A program made the translations under genes and the position numbers. The notes under the pieces were generated by a model, which saw only the letters and a list, made by a program, of their open reading frames with translations, ran no database searches and had not been told where the DNA came from. 64,000 bases of DNA from positions 25,052 to 89,051 of the forward strand of contig JAFEMH010007455.1 of the NCBI GenBank assembly GCA_022495995.1. The letters run 5' to 3'. Positions within the stretch are counted from its first letter, which is position 1. Every line of letters starts with the position of its first letter. Positions 34,106 through 45,437 of the stretch are shown piece after piece. This stretch comes from Adenophora triphylla var. japonica (Eukaryota; Streptophyta; Magnoliopsida; Asterales; Campanulaceae).

Positions 34106-34368
34106 AGATCGAGTCCTCCCCCCATAAAAAAAGGTGCCAAAAGAGTAATACCCAACTAGGTAGAAAACCCAAAAGGGCGGCCTAGGTAAAAAAACAGGGT
34201 CGCACTTCTCTTTACCCCCTCTAAAAAAAGAGAGAGCTCAAGCGCAAGCTTCAAAAAAAAAAATCTCAAGCAGATACTTCAAAAAAAAAAAAAGAAGAGC
34301 TCAAGCTCCCGAAATTACCCGGGATTTCGCGCGTGCGCGAAACGCGGTTGTCTTTCGCGGGGGGTTGG
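34106..34368 (+). other. Post-integrase region of element B with CTAG hairpin
   Basis: Starts 50 bp before a hairpin CTAG (34156) ... CCC-AAAA-GGG ... CTAG (34182). Its context, TACCCAACTAGG and GGGCGGCCTAGG, is shared with A and D. A-rich runs follow. Element E begins at about 34369. Confidence 0.6.
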
Positions 34369-34815
34369 TGTCTGAGACCTCGCTTCATGGGAAGGAAAAT
34401 GAGGAGTCGCCACGCGGTTTTTGTATTTTGAGCCCAAACGTTGAGAAACGGCTATTTTGAAAAGGTGTCGTTTTTATTGGTAGCAAAAACTTAGGAAAAG
34501 GCTTTGAAAACAGGAGATCATTTTTATTGGTAGCAAAAACGAGTAAAAAGCTTTGAGTACCAGAGATTGTTAGGTTCGGAGGTCATGTTACGTTTCGGGA
34601 AGAGTATTACGAGATCACCCGAAATGCCTCACATGACGAGTCTTTCTACCTTTCTCGAAAACGTGTGTGTGTGTGTTTTGAAATGGGGGCTTGAATGACA
34701 AGCTTAATCTTGGTTTGAATGTCAAACATTGATTAGGTGACTTTGTTTGAAAAGACGAGCGTTTGAATGACAAACGTCGGTTTTTGAGTTTGAAATGAGC
34801 GTTTGCGTGGCAAAC
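34369..34815 (-). repeat. Element E 3' LTR, left fragment
   Basis: Contains GGAGTCGCCACGC and the block TCACCCGAAATGCCTC shared in pattern with the A and D LTR ends. Three or four inverted repeats of type CGTTTGA-ATG-CAAACG precede the D insertion point. Confidence 0.7.
34811..34815. repeat. Target site duplication of element D (left)
   Basis: CAAAC, repeated exactly at 59458-59462. It lies in the right arm of a CGTTTG-cgtgg-CAAACG inverted repeat of E's LTR. Confidence 0.9.
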
Positions 34816-36024
34816 TGTGAATGTGTGCCCCAAATTTTTGTTTATTGGAATTCACGCGAGTTTGAAGACATCCGAGTTATTTGAAAAACGGAGTCGCCAC
34901 GCCATTTTGATTACCTCAAAACTTTGAAAAAAAGGGTTTTATGGGTTCGGAGGTTAAGTTACCCCTTGGAAAGAACGTTTGGCGTTCACCCAAAGTGCCT
35001 TGCCGGAGCAAGTCTCCCGAGATTTCATTAATCGTGTTTGCTTGCGTGCTTTCTTTGTGTGCATGTGTTTGAGAGCAAGGGGGGAATGTCCCAAGTTGTC
35101 TTCCGGACGTACAAACCATTTGTTGGTTGTCGCTCGGGATTCCTTGGAATTTTATGTATTTGGGATTATGATCCCGTCCTCATCTTATGACTTATGATCA
35201 TCGCATTTTAAACCTCGGGACCCTCGGGACTTGCGTGATCGAGAGAATGACTCTCTTTTGGTCAAAGATGAGGTTCTTTAGGAAGGAATGTCCTTAGCCC
35301 ATCAATCCTACGCTTTAAGACGGTCGAGCTCGTATAGAGGCTTCATACTCATTCTTAAGCGATAATCGGAGATATAGGGTTCAAGGTTATCCTTTTCCTA
35401 AAGAAATCATGAACCTTTAATGGAAGGAACGATGCAAAGATGAGAACTTTTACACCGGTCCGTTCCAAGGTTGGGGAAAGGGAATGCATGATGAAAAAAT
35501 GACTCTTTAATGAAAAGATGACATTTTGGTTTTAGCAAATGATGCTTTTTTTGATTGAAAGAAATAATCTTTATTGCAAATGATGCATAAAGATAGGATT
35601 TTTATTGGAAAATAGGGATTTTAGGTGCAAAGGATGCACCTTTATGAAAAAGACTACATTTTTATGACAAATGAGGTCTTAATGCATGCTAAGGGAAAGG
35701 GGGTGATAAAGAAATGATCTTTATGAATAAATGCCAAGTCCCAAGCAAGATATATGTATGCAATGAGCAAGTATATCAATTAAAATGCAAGGTTAGGGCG
35801 TGCGAGGTTACCAATCGTTTCTTTCGCTTCTTCGGACGGAGCTAGGAGGAGAGGTTCGTCTTGGGTCTTCAAGGAGGAGGGAGATGGCTTCTTGAGCTTC
35901 TTCTTCGCCTTCTTGAGCCTTCAAGGGTGTTCTTCACGTCTTGATTATACTGCTATGGAGTGTGTGTGTTTTTGTTGTTGTTGATTGTTGTTGATTGTGT
36001 GTGGAAATGGGTAGAGGAGGGCTC

Positions 36025-36103
36025 TATTTATAGGCGATGCGGATAAGGCTAATGAAGCCGTGCGGCATGAGCGGCGAGCTAATGCAGCCGTGCGGGCTTA
36101 TCC
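36025..36103 (-). promoter_or_regulatory. Element D U3 promoter (3' LTR copy)
   Basis: Minus-strand TATAAATA at 36032-36025. Upstream are two copies of GCTAATG-A/C-AGCCGTGCGG (36048-36066, 36078-36097) between arms GGATAAG (36041) and CTTATCC (36097). Same block at 59147-59225 in the 5' LTR. Confidence 0.65.
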
Positions 36104-36158
36104 ATTGTGACTCAGCATTCTAGAACCATGCAAGGTGGCATTATTCTAGAACCTTCTC

Positions 36159-36191
36159 CCTAATTAAGAAAAACGTGTTTTCTTAATTAGG
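36159..36191. repeat. Perfect 14-bp inverted repeat in element D U3
   Basis: CCTAATTAAGAAAA and TTTTCTTAATTAGG around a 5-nt loop ACGTG. About 130 bp upstream of the TATA box. Conserved in the other LTR. Confidence 0.8.
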
Positions 36192-36335
36192 AAGGCTTCC
36201 TTCAGCCCTAATTTTAATTTGGGACTGCTTTAGGGACATTTCGGAACACTAGGAAGGTCCGGGGAATTACCGGGAAACTTACCGAAATGTCGGGAAAATT
36301 AACCGGAAGGCATGAGCCAGATTTGGGTACTTACA

Positions 36336-36345
36336 GAAGCCCCTC
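36336..36345 (-). other. Polypurine tract, element D
   Basis: Pol-sense GAGGGGCTTC directly before TGTAAGTACCC. Confidence 0.8.
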
Positions 36346-36379
36346 GGCAACGTCACTTGCAAGGCGAGTGGGGTTGTCG
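36345..36379 (+). other. PPT-proximal stem-loop, element D
   Basis: CGGCAAC/GTTGTCG outer stem, GT/GG internal loop, CACT/AGTG inner stem; same design as 653-687. Confidence 0.6.
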
Positions 36380-36439
36380 ATAGAAAAGGATCCGATCTGG
36401 CGAATGCCGAGACGGATTAGGTGACCAAGGTGGTCGAGT

Positions 36440-36768
36440 GGCTGAACCTTTTGGAAGGCTACCTACGTATCCCGGAGGAATCAAGCCAGGCCGTAGTTCG
36501 GAATTAGGATCCGCTGGGGAAGGAAGAAGAGAAACTGGTCTCTTGCCGGGGAAAAAGAAGAGAAAATGACCTAGGAGGTCAAGCAATTGATCCTACTGGG
36601 GATATGCTAGGAGTGACCCAGGTGGTCGGATATCTGAACTTCTATGAGGGGGCGCTTTATCACTGAGGAGTGACAAAGAAACAGGGTGACCAAAGTGGTC
36701 GAATGGCTGGACCTTTTATAAAAGGCTACCTACGTATCCCGGAGGAATCAAGCCTTGATCGTAGTTCA
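36440..36768 (+). other. Two CTACG/CGTAG motif copies, element D
   Basis: Copies at 36440-36501 and 36705-36768, both CCTACGTATCCCGGAGGAAT, then CAAGCC and CGTAGTTC. Each is preceded by a GACCA-aag-TGGTC-like hairpin; a third, decayed upstream half is at 36613-36640. Confidence 0.55.
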
Positions 36769-36889
36769 AGCATCACTAGATAGTTAGGAACGATGTCTAG
36801 GATCCTTGAGATTTTGACAATTCGGAGGCTGTCACCTGAAGAAGCTAGAGCTTATGGCGCTATCTCTTTATGACGGAGATAGAGGTAAC

Positions 36890-37497
36890 TTAAGTTGGGA
36901 AACTTGAGCGTACGTCACTATTCGCGGATAGAGGTAGCACAAGTTGAAATGATTTGGGCATACGTCACTATTCGCGGATAGTGGTAGCACAAGTTGGAAT
37001 GACTTGGGCATACGTCACTATTCGCGGATAGTGGTAGCACAAGTTGGAATGACTTGGGCATACGTCACTATTCGCGGATAGTGGTAGCACAAGTTGGAAT
37101 GACTTGGGCATACGTCACTATTCGCGGATAGAGGTAGCACAAGTTGAAATGACTTGGGCATACTTCACTATTCGCGGATAGAGGTAGCACAAGTTGGAAT
37201 GACTTGGGCATACGTCACTATTCGCGGATAGAGGTAGCACAAGTTGAAATGACTTGGGCATACTTCACTATTTGCGGATAGAGGTAGCACAAGTTGGAAT
37301 GATTTGGGCATACGTCACTATTCGCGGATAGAGGTAGCACAAGTTGGAATGACTTGGGCATACTTCACTATTCGCGGATAGAGGTAGCACAAGTTGGAAT
37401 GACTTGGGCATACGTCACTATTCGCGGATAGTGGTAGCACAAGTTGGAATGACTTGGGCATACGTCACTATTCGCGGATAGAGGTAGCACAAGTTTA
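36890..37497. repeat. 50-bp tandem array, element D 3' UTR
   Basis: About 12 copies of a 50-bp unit containing ATACGTCACTATTCGCGGAT and GGTAGCACAAGTTGGAATGA. Units are nearly identical (A/T and G/T variants), so amplification is recent. Confidence 0.95.
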
Positions 37498-37692
37498 GAG
37501 TTCTGACAATTCGGAGGTTGTCACCTAGTGTTATCCCGTTATAACGGAATTAACGGAGGTGACTGGGAATAGAGCTTGATTGCTTCATAGATAAGGGATA
37601 TTTTCTGAAAAGATGTTATCTTGGTTAAAAGATAACGGAAATTGCATGCCCAAGTGGAAGGTCCAGGGGCAGGATTGTAATTTCTGCTCAGA

Positions 37693-37775
37693 GCGAATGA
37701 AGCCGCCCGGCATGAGATGGAGAAAAAGGAGCCGTACGGCTAGAGACCTGTTTTTTCCAGATTATTTAAAATCAG
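37693..37775 (+). promoter_or_regulatory. Putative promoter of the first antisense PMD gene, element D
   Basis: Two copies of D's LTR motif: GAATGAAGCCGCCCGGC (to 37711) and AGCCGTACGGCT (37730-37741, a perfect palindrome). TTTAAAATCAG (37765-37775) follows, and the ATG is at 37881. Compare 2279-2360 in A. Confidence 0.5.
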
Positions 37776-37880
37776 ATTTGAACGGGCCATTGGCATTGCA
37801 TTGCCGCCCACTTCAGCCGAGAGAGAGAAGAGAGAGAGAATTCGAGATTTCTTCAACCCTTTTTGCTTCTATCAATTGGA

Positions 37881-40458
37881 ATGGATCCGGAGGGCAATCC
37901 CATACCGAGGCAAGCAAGAAGAAACATCTCGGCGGCCGCTCGGAGGAGGAGAAAGGAGCTCGTTCGGACGGAGAGGAAGTATGACTTCCTTACGCCTCCA
38001 TCGGAGCTTTACCCGGGGAGAAGGGAGCATAAATCAACGAACCCGCGATCGGTTGGGGTAAGCATTCTCATTTTGCTCAAATCCGATGATTTTGCTTGAT
38101 TTTTGAATGATTTAGGGCTTGACCCGAATTTTAGGATTTTGAATGATTTTTTGAATGATTTTGAGATGCATGAACAACCTATGAGGCTAAGAATGTGCAA
38201 TGTGCAACTTGTTTGATGAAAAATATGAGAATGACTCACTTTTTTCTCGCAAAATGAAGTAAGAATGAGAATTTTTCAAAATATGAGACGGAGTTCTTGC
38301 CTTGTGCTAGAACTAGGTCAAAATTCTGATTTTCAATGAGAAAACATGATTTTGGAAGATGAAAATGATTCATGCATGCCATTTTTTTTTGAAAGAATAA
38401 TGCTTATGTGCGAAGAATTGTGATTTTGTGCTTTAGGAAAGCAATGACGCGTTTCAAGTGATGAAAGACACGTTTTTGATGCAAATAATGCTAGAAAAAC
38501 TTTTGTGAATGCTTTTCTTTTGAAAATATGTGCACTTTTGAATATATGCATGCTTTTGAAATGATATGAAGGACTGACGCTTCTTTTTGATGTGCTTGTC
38601 TACAGGAGAACAAGTCTAGAGGACCGTCGGAGATTGCGGTGAAGCTTTGGCGAGAGGATGCCGGATTTTGAGAAGAATGGGGTAAATCCCAAGCGGTGGT
38701 GAGGGCTACCGGCCCGGTGCATTTGTAGAGGCTATCGGCAGGGGTGTTCACATCACCTCTAAGAGCAAGGGCTTGGTCCAGGCCCTTCGAGTTCTCGTGG
38801 GACAAGACACATAGCTTTCACCCGAGCCGGGAGAGCCGACAAGTGACTCCCGCCGATTTCACGGCTATTACCGGCCTACGCTCACCGGAGGCCCGTGACT
38901 TGGAGAGACCATATTACAGCCGAGGAGTTCCGTGCTTTGGTTGGATTTGAGTTGATTCCCAAGGGGCCGGGATGGAGACGCGGAACGCCGAGGTGGCGCT
39001 CAGACTTGCATGCGTAACTTTGCCGCTAATGATGTGACCGCCTGCCAGCCGGCTAGAGCATTCATATGGTTGATGCTGTCAGTCACTATTTTTGCTAATT
39101 CTGGGACACTGGCCATGACTTGCCTCCTCGACTCTCTGGAGGATGTTGATGGGATAGGGACGGTCTCTTGGGGCGAGGCCGGATTGGCGGAGTTGTACGT
39201 CTCCCTGGATCATGCGAACAAGGCCGCTTCCATGGATCGCTTCTCATTTGCCCTTGAGGTAGTCTCCTCTCTTTTTCCTTTTTTTCTTTTCTCTTTCCCT
39301 GTCTTGAGACTTTTATGAGAGAAAGAATGACCTTTTGATGTTTTGAACATGCAGGCCTGGTTTTGTGAGGTGATCGGGTTCTTCCCTTGGAACCAGCAGA
39401 GTGATATCACCATTTTCCCTGCGATGGTTCGCTGGAGGGGAGATGCGAGAGATAAATTCACGGGGAAGACCCGGATCACCTTCGACTACAAAATGGTGAG
39501 GCCACCATCAACAGGATGGGCACGACGGAGTGGACTTCTACCCTCGGGGCGTGTATCCGGAGATTTTGCCGGGAGATGCTATCGATGCGACGAGGCGAGG
39601 AGGTGGCTCACTGGCCGACATGTGATGTCATTTACTTGGGGGACCGCTTCGAGGCAAAGATGGTCATGTCCCTCCACTGGATGCCATTACTCCTTCGATC
39701 CTCCAAGACGGATGCTACAGCCTGTGGATTGGCCAGGATGAGATTGCCAGTACTGTGCAGGCGTGGCTGCAGAGGAGTATTTTGACATGGGTACCCCTAC
39801 GCCGTGTTTGTGGAGCAGCCGCCCGAGGACGCCACGAAGCTAGTGAAGCCGGCGGTCACTCAGTGGATATGGGGAGGATGAGCCTATCGACCCGCCGATC
39901 CCTCCTGCGCATCTGTCCTATGTGATCCATGGAGTGCCGAGGAGGATGAGGATACCTGTCCCCGATGCTAGGGAGCCCCAAGACACTTTGCCGCCCGATA
40001 GCACCGTAAGTATACTCTTAGGGTCTTATTCCCTTTTTAGCTTTCGCATTTTCTCGCTTTTGCAATTTTCTGAGATTCTCTCGAGATTTTTTTTTTCTTT
40101 TTCTCAGGTTCCAGCTCGCACTTACGATAGGCCGGTCGTGCGTAATAGGGCCGGAAGGACATGTGCCGGTCTCTTCGAGGAAGCCGGCTCGCGCTTCGAA
40201 GGCGGCAATGATGCACAGGAGCTCGGGCGCAAGAGACGGCACGTCTGGGGCACAGCGTCTACCTCATCGGCCTCGGAGTACTCTTCCAAAGGCCATGCCT
40301 CGGGCGGGGACCCAACGCCGACATTCCGGGAGCACTGGCCGAGTACGGGCACGATAATGTCCATTTGTCTCGACGTGAGCGACTGTGAGGACTTGATGAG
40401 GGAGGCTAGCATCTACGAGCTGAGTAGCGATGAGGAGGAAGAAGAGTCGGAGGCCTAG
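37881..40458 (+). pseudogene. Antisense PMD gene 1, element D (spliced)
   Basis: ATG 37881 (MDPEGNPIPRQARR). Likely introns 38058-38605 (GTAAGC ... CTACAG), 39259-39354 (GTAGTC ... TGCAG) and 40006-40107 (GTAAGT ... TCTCAG). Exon 2 has the PMD core FSWDKTHSFHP ... VTPADFTAITGL, then FIWLMLSVTIFANSGTLAM and DGIGTVSWGEAGLAELYVSL. The last exon ends in an acidic tail ELSSDEEEEESEA. Exons 2-3 carry frameshifts. Homologous to the E gene at 62896. Function unknown. Confidence 0.7.
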
Positions 40459-40801
40459 GAGGTCTCTAGAGTAGATTTGGAACAAAAACAAACAATGAAC
40501 AATTTTTATGCACAACATGTTTATTTTTTGCTTTATTTGGGCGCCGATGGGGCGAAAACATTGTATTTACATTTTATTTACTTTTCTAATTTATGCTTTT
40601 TCAATTTGCATATTATCCGAGCCTTGGGGCGACTTTTTTGCTTGGAATTGGGGCTGAAACTGGGCCAAAATGATTTATAATGGTATATAAATGCTTGAAT
40701 GGCTTCTGGATATGTTTTTGTACAGGTTTTGGTTGAAAAAGTGGGGTGAAAACTCCCTTGGGCAGCAACTTTGGTTGCTGCAGAATTTTTTTCTGCAGAG
40801 G

Positions 40802-40887
40802 GCTAATGTAGCCGTGCGGCATGGCCTTGAGGGCAAATGAAGCCGTGCGGCTCACGCCTCGTCTCGAGCCGGTTATTTTCGAATAAA
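40802..40887 (+). promoter_or_regulatory. Putative promoter of the second antisense PMD gene, element D
   Basis: Two copies of the D motif, GCTAATGTAGCCGTGCGGC (40802-40820) and GCAAATGAAGCCGTGCGGC (40833-40851). A TATA-like AATAAAAG (about 40882) lies 100 bp before ATG 40989. Two perfect short hairpins precede it (AGCAAC-tttg-GTTGCT; CTGCAGAA ... TTCTGCAG). Confidence 0.5.
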
Positions 40888-40988
40888 AGCAAGGCTTGGC
40901 CATTTCATTTCATTTTCACTCTAGACTTGTCCCAATTGTTCCTGCAGCATATTTTGGACCTAAAAGCACCATCTTTGAACACTTTGCG

Positions 40989-42490
40989 ATGGAGAAGCCC
41001 GTTAGATTGCAAAGGGGGAAGCGAGACCATTTTCTATCCTGTCTTCAATCTTGGGCGAGATATAACTTCCAAAATCACAAGGGACTGCTTGATTCTTCCT
41101 TCAAGATCAAATCTTTATGGCATTTGAGGGATCTCCCGCCCGATTGGGACTCGTTGAGAGCCGCAAAGAAAGTTCTCGGGACGTCCGGAGACATGTTTAT
41201 CGCTTCTCTTACAACGAAATTGTCCCAACGCACGAAGACTTCGTGAGCCTTGATTGGGGGTCCCGAGACCGAGGCTATATCTATTCCGCTGATCGGAGAC
41301 GTGCCGGTGACGGTAAAGCTTGCATCTTTTCTGCAGATTCCTTTGGGAGAGGCCGAGAGGATGATGGTAGCCCTGATAGGATTGACCTTTCGATATCCCG
41401 GCAGTGTTTGGGTCTCCGCATATGGCTGCGACCACGGTGGCTATGGATGCTTTCATTCTCTCGCGTATTCTCTCGTTTTGTTCACCGCCGAGTCCGTGGG
41501 GATCTGTCATAGTGGCCTCTTGGACATGGTCGAGACCGCAGTGGCTGGAAGGATATTGTCCCGCCGGTTTTGGGAGAGACATTTCATGGGATCGACAGGA
41601 TGGCTCGGGAGACCGTTTCATGAGGTCCGGAGTCCGGCTATGTTGACTTTGTGGCTGCAGGAGAGGCTCTGGCTTTGCCGGGGCTTTGCCGACTCGCTGC
41701 CCTTGGGTGATTTCTCGGAGAGGTGCACCTAGGCAACAGAACAGGGTAGCCGGGAGCCGATGATGGCTAGGCTATCCACTTCGGACATCCGTTGGTGGAT
41801 ACCACATTGGAGGTTGCGCACTGTGAGGATATTTCAGGAGTCTTATGTTGTGAGGGTTCCGTGATTCTCGCCGGGTCGTCCTTCTACATACCCCCGCTTG
41901 GTATCCAGCAGCTTTGGGGCTTTACAGGAGCCATTGAGTGATTGGGAGGACATCCGGACCATGGAGGTGGTGTCATTGGATATGAGAGATCCAAATGCCT
42001 TCTCTTTCTTCTCGAGGGCTTGGACATATACCGCTTTCCCACCTGTGGCTATCTTCAGGAGCAGAAGAGCACCATCTTGACCACCGTCTACTCGGGACCG
42101 GTACGAGAGGGAGATGGGAGCGACTCAAAGGTTATCTTGGAGGATAGACGTCGAGCTTTATTGGGAGCCGACCGTGACTCGAGTAGGACTCTCGAGGGAG
42201 ACCGAGGCTAAGGCGAGTAGCCATAACCGGCCAAAGTGACTTGGTCGAGATATGGAGGCTCGGTACAAGAGGTTGTCCGAGGTCGCTCCTTCGACCGAGG
42301 CTCGCAGGGAGGAGGTGCGGACTCGTGCTCGGATAGAGAGAGCACTCATTGACACGGGGTTGGTAGAGGCTCCAGCTGAGGATACCAGAGGTCGGGATGA
42401 GGGATACCGACATTATTGAGAAGAAAAGGAAGAAGACTCGACGAGGCCGAGGAAAAGGGAAGAAGATCAAGAAGACTCGGCGAATGACGA
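40989..42490 (+). pseudogene. Antisense PMD gene 2, element D
   Basis: ATG 40989 (MEKPVRLQRGKRDHFLSCLQ). PMD start: LWHLRDLPPDWDSLRAAKK, then, after a frameshift near 41175, HVYRFSYNEIVPTHEDFVSL; further frames give AISIPLIGDVPVTVKLASFL and a basic charged C-terminus (SARREEVRTRARIERALI). Closest relative in the window is the PMD gene of A (2470-4037). Several single-base indels. Confidence 0.7.
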
Positions 42491-43069
42491 CCGACAAGTC
42501 TTTTCTCAAGATCCTCTTATTGCCATTTGCAAACACATTAGTTTATTTAGGCATTTTATTGTATTTTAGATCTTTTTAGCAAAGTTAGCAGAGTTAAGAG
42601 GTAGACCGTGCTTGAACTCATCAAGAAGTTTTTAACTTGTAATGAACAAGGCATATTATCTTAAAATTAATCAAGACACATTTCATGGAAATTCAAATGT
42701 CTTTATTGATTGGGACCCGTTTTATGAAAACCGAAATACCCTTTATTATTTAGGACGCACTTCATGGAAGCTTGATTGTCCTTTTTATTGTTTAGACCGA
42801 ACCATATATGGCCGCCTACGTTCCCTTTTACAAGAAAGGCTAAGGGGCTCAGTCTACGTAGTTCATTCCCGTGAACCAATTTTTTTATGTGCACTCGTTT
42901 TTGCCTAGACCGCCCTTTTTGGGGTTTTCAGACTAGCTGGGCATTACTCTTTTTTGCACTAAGATTTTTTTCTTTTTTTTTTTTATATGTGCAACCCCGT
43001 CTTTGCCTAGACCGCCCTTTTGGGGTTTTCACTTAGCCGGGCATTACTCTTTTTGCACTAAGATTTTTT

Positions 43070-43108
<39 letters not shown>
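42491..43108. other. Interval between PMD gene 2 and pol end, element D
   Basis: Holds the two-hairpin block (CCATATATGG palindrome 42802-42811, then CTACG 42816/CGTAG 42857 around CCC/GGGG). Two direct copies of the CTAG hairpin block follow (42903-42960, 43005-43068), the second decayed (CTTAG). A pure T tract of about 36 bases (43072-43107) ends at the pol stop codon. Confidence 0.7.
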
Positions 43109-43109
<1 letters not shown>

Positions 43110-45437
43110 TAGACATAGTATCTTCTGAGTTTATCACCGTTGACTGGGTGGACAAAGGGATTGCCATCCAAGTCTCGCAAGCTTCATTGCTCCTCCCGAC
43201 AAGATCTTCTCGCACCACATAAGGGCCGATCCAGACGGGTTCCCATTTTCCTGTGGGGTTGTCTCGGTAGGGGCTTTACTTTCAAAGACTAAGTCGCCCT
43301 TTTTGATATCTCCGGCCTTGACCTTTTATCAAACGCTCCGGCCATTCGCCTCTCGGTAGGCTCGGTGTGTTCCATGGCTTTTAGCCTTCTCTCGTCAAGC
43401 AAGGCTAACTCATCATGCCGGCCGCGCAACCATTCCACTTCATTGACACTCAAGCTTTTCCAGAGGACCCTTAATGACGGGATTTCCAACTCCACCGGTA
43501 ACACCGCTTCCATCCCGTAAGTTAGGGCAAAAGGAGTTTCTCCCGTGGGCCGTTTCCGACAGACGTTCAGAGCCCCGAGTGCTAGGTGCAGCTTTTCGGG
43601 CCAATCACGACCACGGGTGGCCATCTTCCTGATGATCCGCTCGAGTGTCTTATTAGCAGCCTTCCACAGCTCCATTGGTCTCGAGGTCCGTACGGGACGA
43701 CTTGTGGTGAGTAACTCGAATTTCGACAGCAGCCTATCGCAGCTTCCTTCGAAGTGTGACCCATTATCGAAATGATCTCGCTGGGCACCCCATATCTACA
43801 CATTATGTTTTCTTTGATGAACCGGGCCACTTTTCTCGGAAGTGAGGACCTTGTAGGACTTGGCTTCTACCCACTTTGAAGTAGTCGATGGCTACCAACA
43901 CGAACTCGTGCCCATTGCTCCTGGCCGGGATATTTTCCCTATCACGTCAATGCCCCAAGTTGCAAACGGCCAAGGAGTCGTCATGCAAGATGTGTCATGA
44001 GGTGGGAGATGGTTGAGGTTGGCAAACCGCCGGCATTTGTCGCAGTTCGGACGTGCCGAATGCAGCCGTCTCCATGGAGATCCAGTAGTAACCCATTCTC
44101 GAGGATCACTTGCATCGTGGCTCGCATTCATGTGAGGACCGCAGGGACCATTGTGGACTTCGGTCATCAACTCTTTGGCCCTTTCTTGAGTGACACATAA
44201 GAGGAGTGGTCCTTGATACCACTTCTTATACAGGTTGCCTCCTAGAATGACATAATGGGAAGCCAACCTTTTCAGGGCTCGCAAGCTTTTGGCTATGACA
44301 CCTTCTTTTGGTCTACCTTCTTCGTCTCCGAAAGCCGACTCTCCGTCTTTGAGGAATTGGTAACTGATTGTACCAAGGTTCCTTTATGGGCTCGGGTCCC
44401 AGGTCCACTTCACAAATGTAAGGCCGGGGCTTCTCTTCTACCCACTCAAGGGCTTTATGGCTTTTCCTTCGGGGATCTCTACCAATGAGGCTAGAGTAGC
44501 TAGGGCATCTCGCGAACCTGTTCTTTTCCCTCGGCAAGTAGTGGAAAGTCACTTCCCCGAACCGTCCAAATAACTCCTCCATATGGGCATGATATCGTTG
44601 CGAATTAGGGTCCACGCCTTCCACTTGTTGGAGACTTGGTTGATGATCGTGGCCGAGTCTCCGTAAACTTCGAGCTCCTTGACATTTCTTTCTAAGGCGC
44701 CTCCAAACCAAAGCAATGCAGGCTTCATACTCGGCGACATTGTTCGTGGCGGGAAAGTTCAACTTGAGGGCTATGGGGGTATGTTCATCTTTCGGATCGA
44801 CCAATAGCATTCCTACACCATTTCCTCTTTTGTTAGCGGCTCCGTCAAAGAACAATTGCCATCTATTTTCAGGCTCAAATACTAAGATCCCTTCATCTGG
44901 AAATTGGGGCTCAGCCCTCTCGTCTTCATTACCGGGGAAGTTCGCCAGTGATCCGACAATGCTCGACCCTTGATGGCCTTTCTCGGTCACATAGTTGATG
45001 TCGTATTCGCTAAGAAGAAGGACCACTTCACTAGACGCATCGAGAGGGAAGGCTTGTCAAAGATGTACTTGATGGGGTCTATTTTCGAGACCAAGTTCAC
45101 AGGTGGGCTTCGCATATAATGCTTCAACTTGCCGACTACCTGCACTCGCCTCCCGCACAAGTCTTTTCACATGCCGAGTAATTGAGCTCGCTCCCTTGTA
45201 GCTTCCTACAAAGTAAATGGCGTTTTCCACCCGAGAGTCTTTCTTCTCCCGAGCAAGCATAGCCCCAACCGCCGTGTTCGCGATAAAGGAGATAGAGCGT
45301 AAGAGGCTTCGTCTATGTGGGGGCATAGTACGGGGATGTACTAAGTATGCCTTGATCTCGGTCAAAGGCATCTTGGCATTCTTCGGTCCATTCTCGTGTC
45401 CACATTCTTCTTCATGAGCTTGAAGATGGGCTCGCAC
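43109..45437 (-). pseudogene. RNase H, second RNase H and integrase, element D
   Basis: Fragmented pol. Integrase: pieces 43289-43675, 43582-43830 and 43892-44284 (EVHNGPCGPHMNA, CDKCRRFANLNHLPPHD, TWGIDVIGKI). Second RNase H at 44313-45026 (WQLFFDGAANKRGNGVGMLL). RNase H at 45057-45437 (ANTAAVGAMLAREKKD in decayed form). Stop TAA at 43109. At least six single-base frameshifts, several at TCTG sites. Confidence 0.85.

Larger units (their letters stand above)
15430..34368 (+). mobile_element. Element B: Ogre/Tat retrotransposon, host of A, C and E
   Basis: Plus-strand element visible from within its 5' LTR (15430) to the region after integrase (34368), with C removed (22338-31486). Its left end is beyond A and its right end beyond E. 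PBS TGGCGACTCTGCTGGGGA, protease, RT, two RNase H domains and integrase identify it as Ogre/Tat. It carries several C-to-T-type stop codons and integrase frameshifts, so it is the oldest layer. It lacks a recognisable capsid core and carries a duplicated IWWDVCDC domain instead. Confidence 0.85.
34816..36335 (-). repeat. Element D 3' LTR
   Basis: 1520 bp; + strand TGTGAATGTGTGCCCC ... GGGTACTTACA. Nearly identical to 57934-59457. Confidence 0.95.

Noticed and set aside
34369..34370. Alternative LTR start for E at the earlier TGTCTTTCGCGG (about 34349)
   Set aside because: Possible, but the sequence before 34369 is GC-rich and unlike the other Tat LTR ends; not decidable without the second LTR of E.
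34916..35197. ORFs of 67 and 72 codons, duplicated at 58034-58315
   Set aside because: They lie within D's LTRs, on opposite strands of the same segment; chance ORFs.
36890..37497. Regular spaced repeats resembling a CRISPR array
   Set aside because: Units are contiguous with no unique spacers, and the context is a plant retrotransposon 3' UTR.
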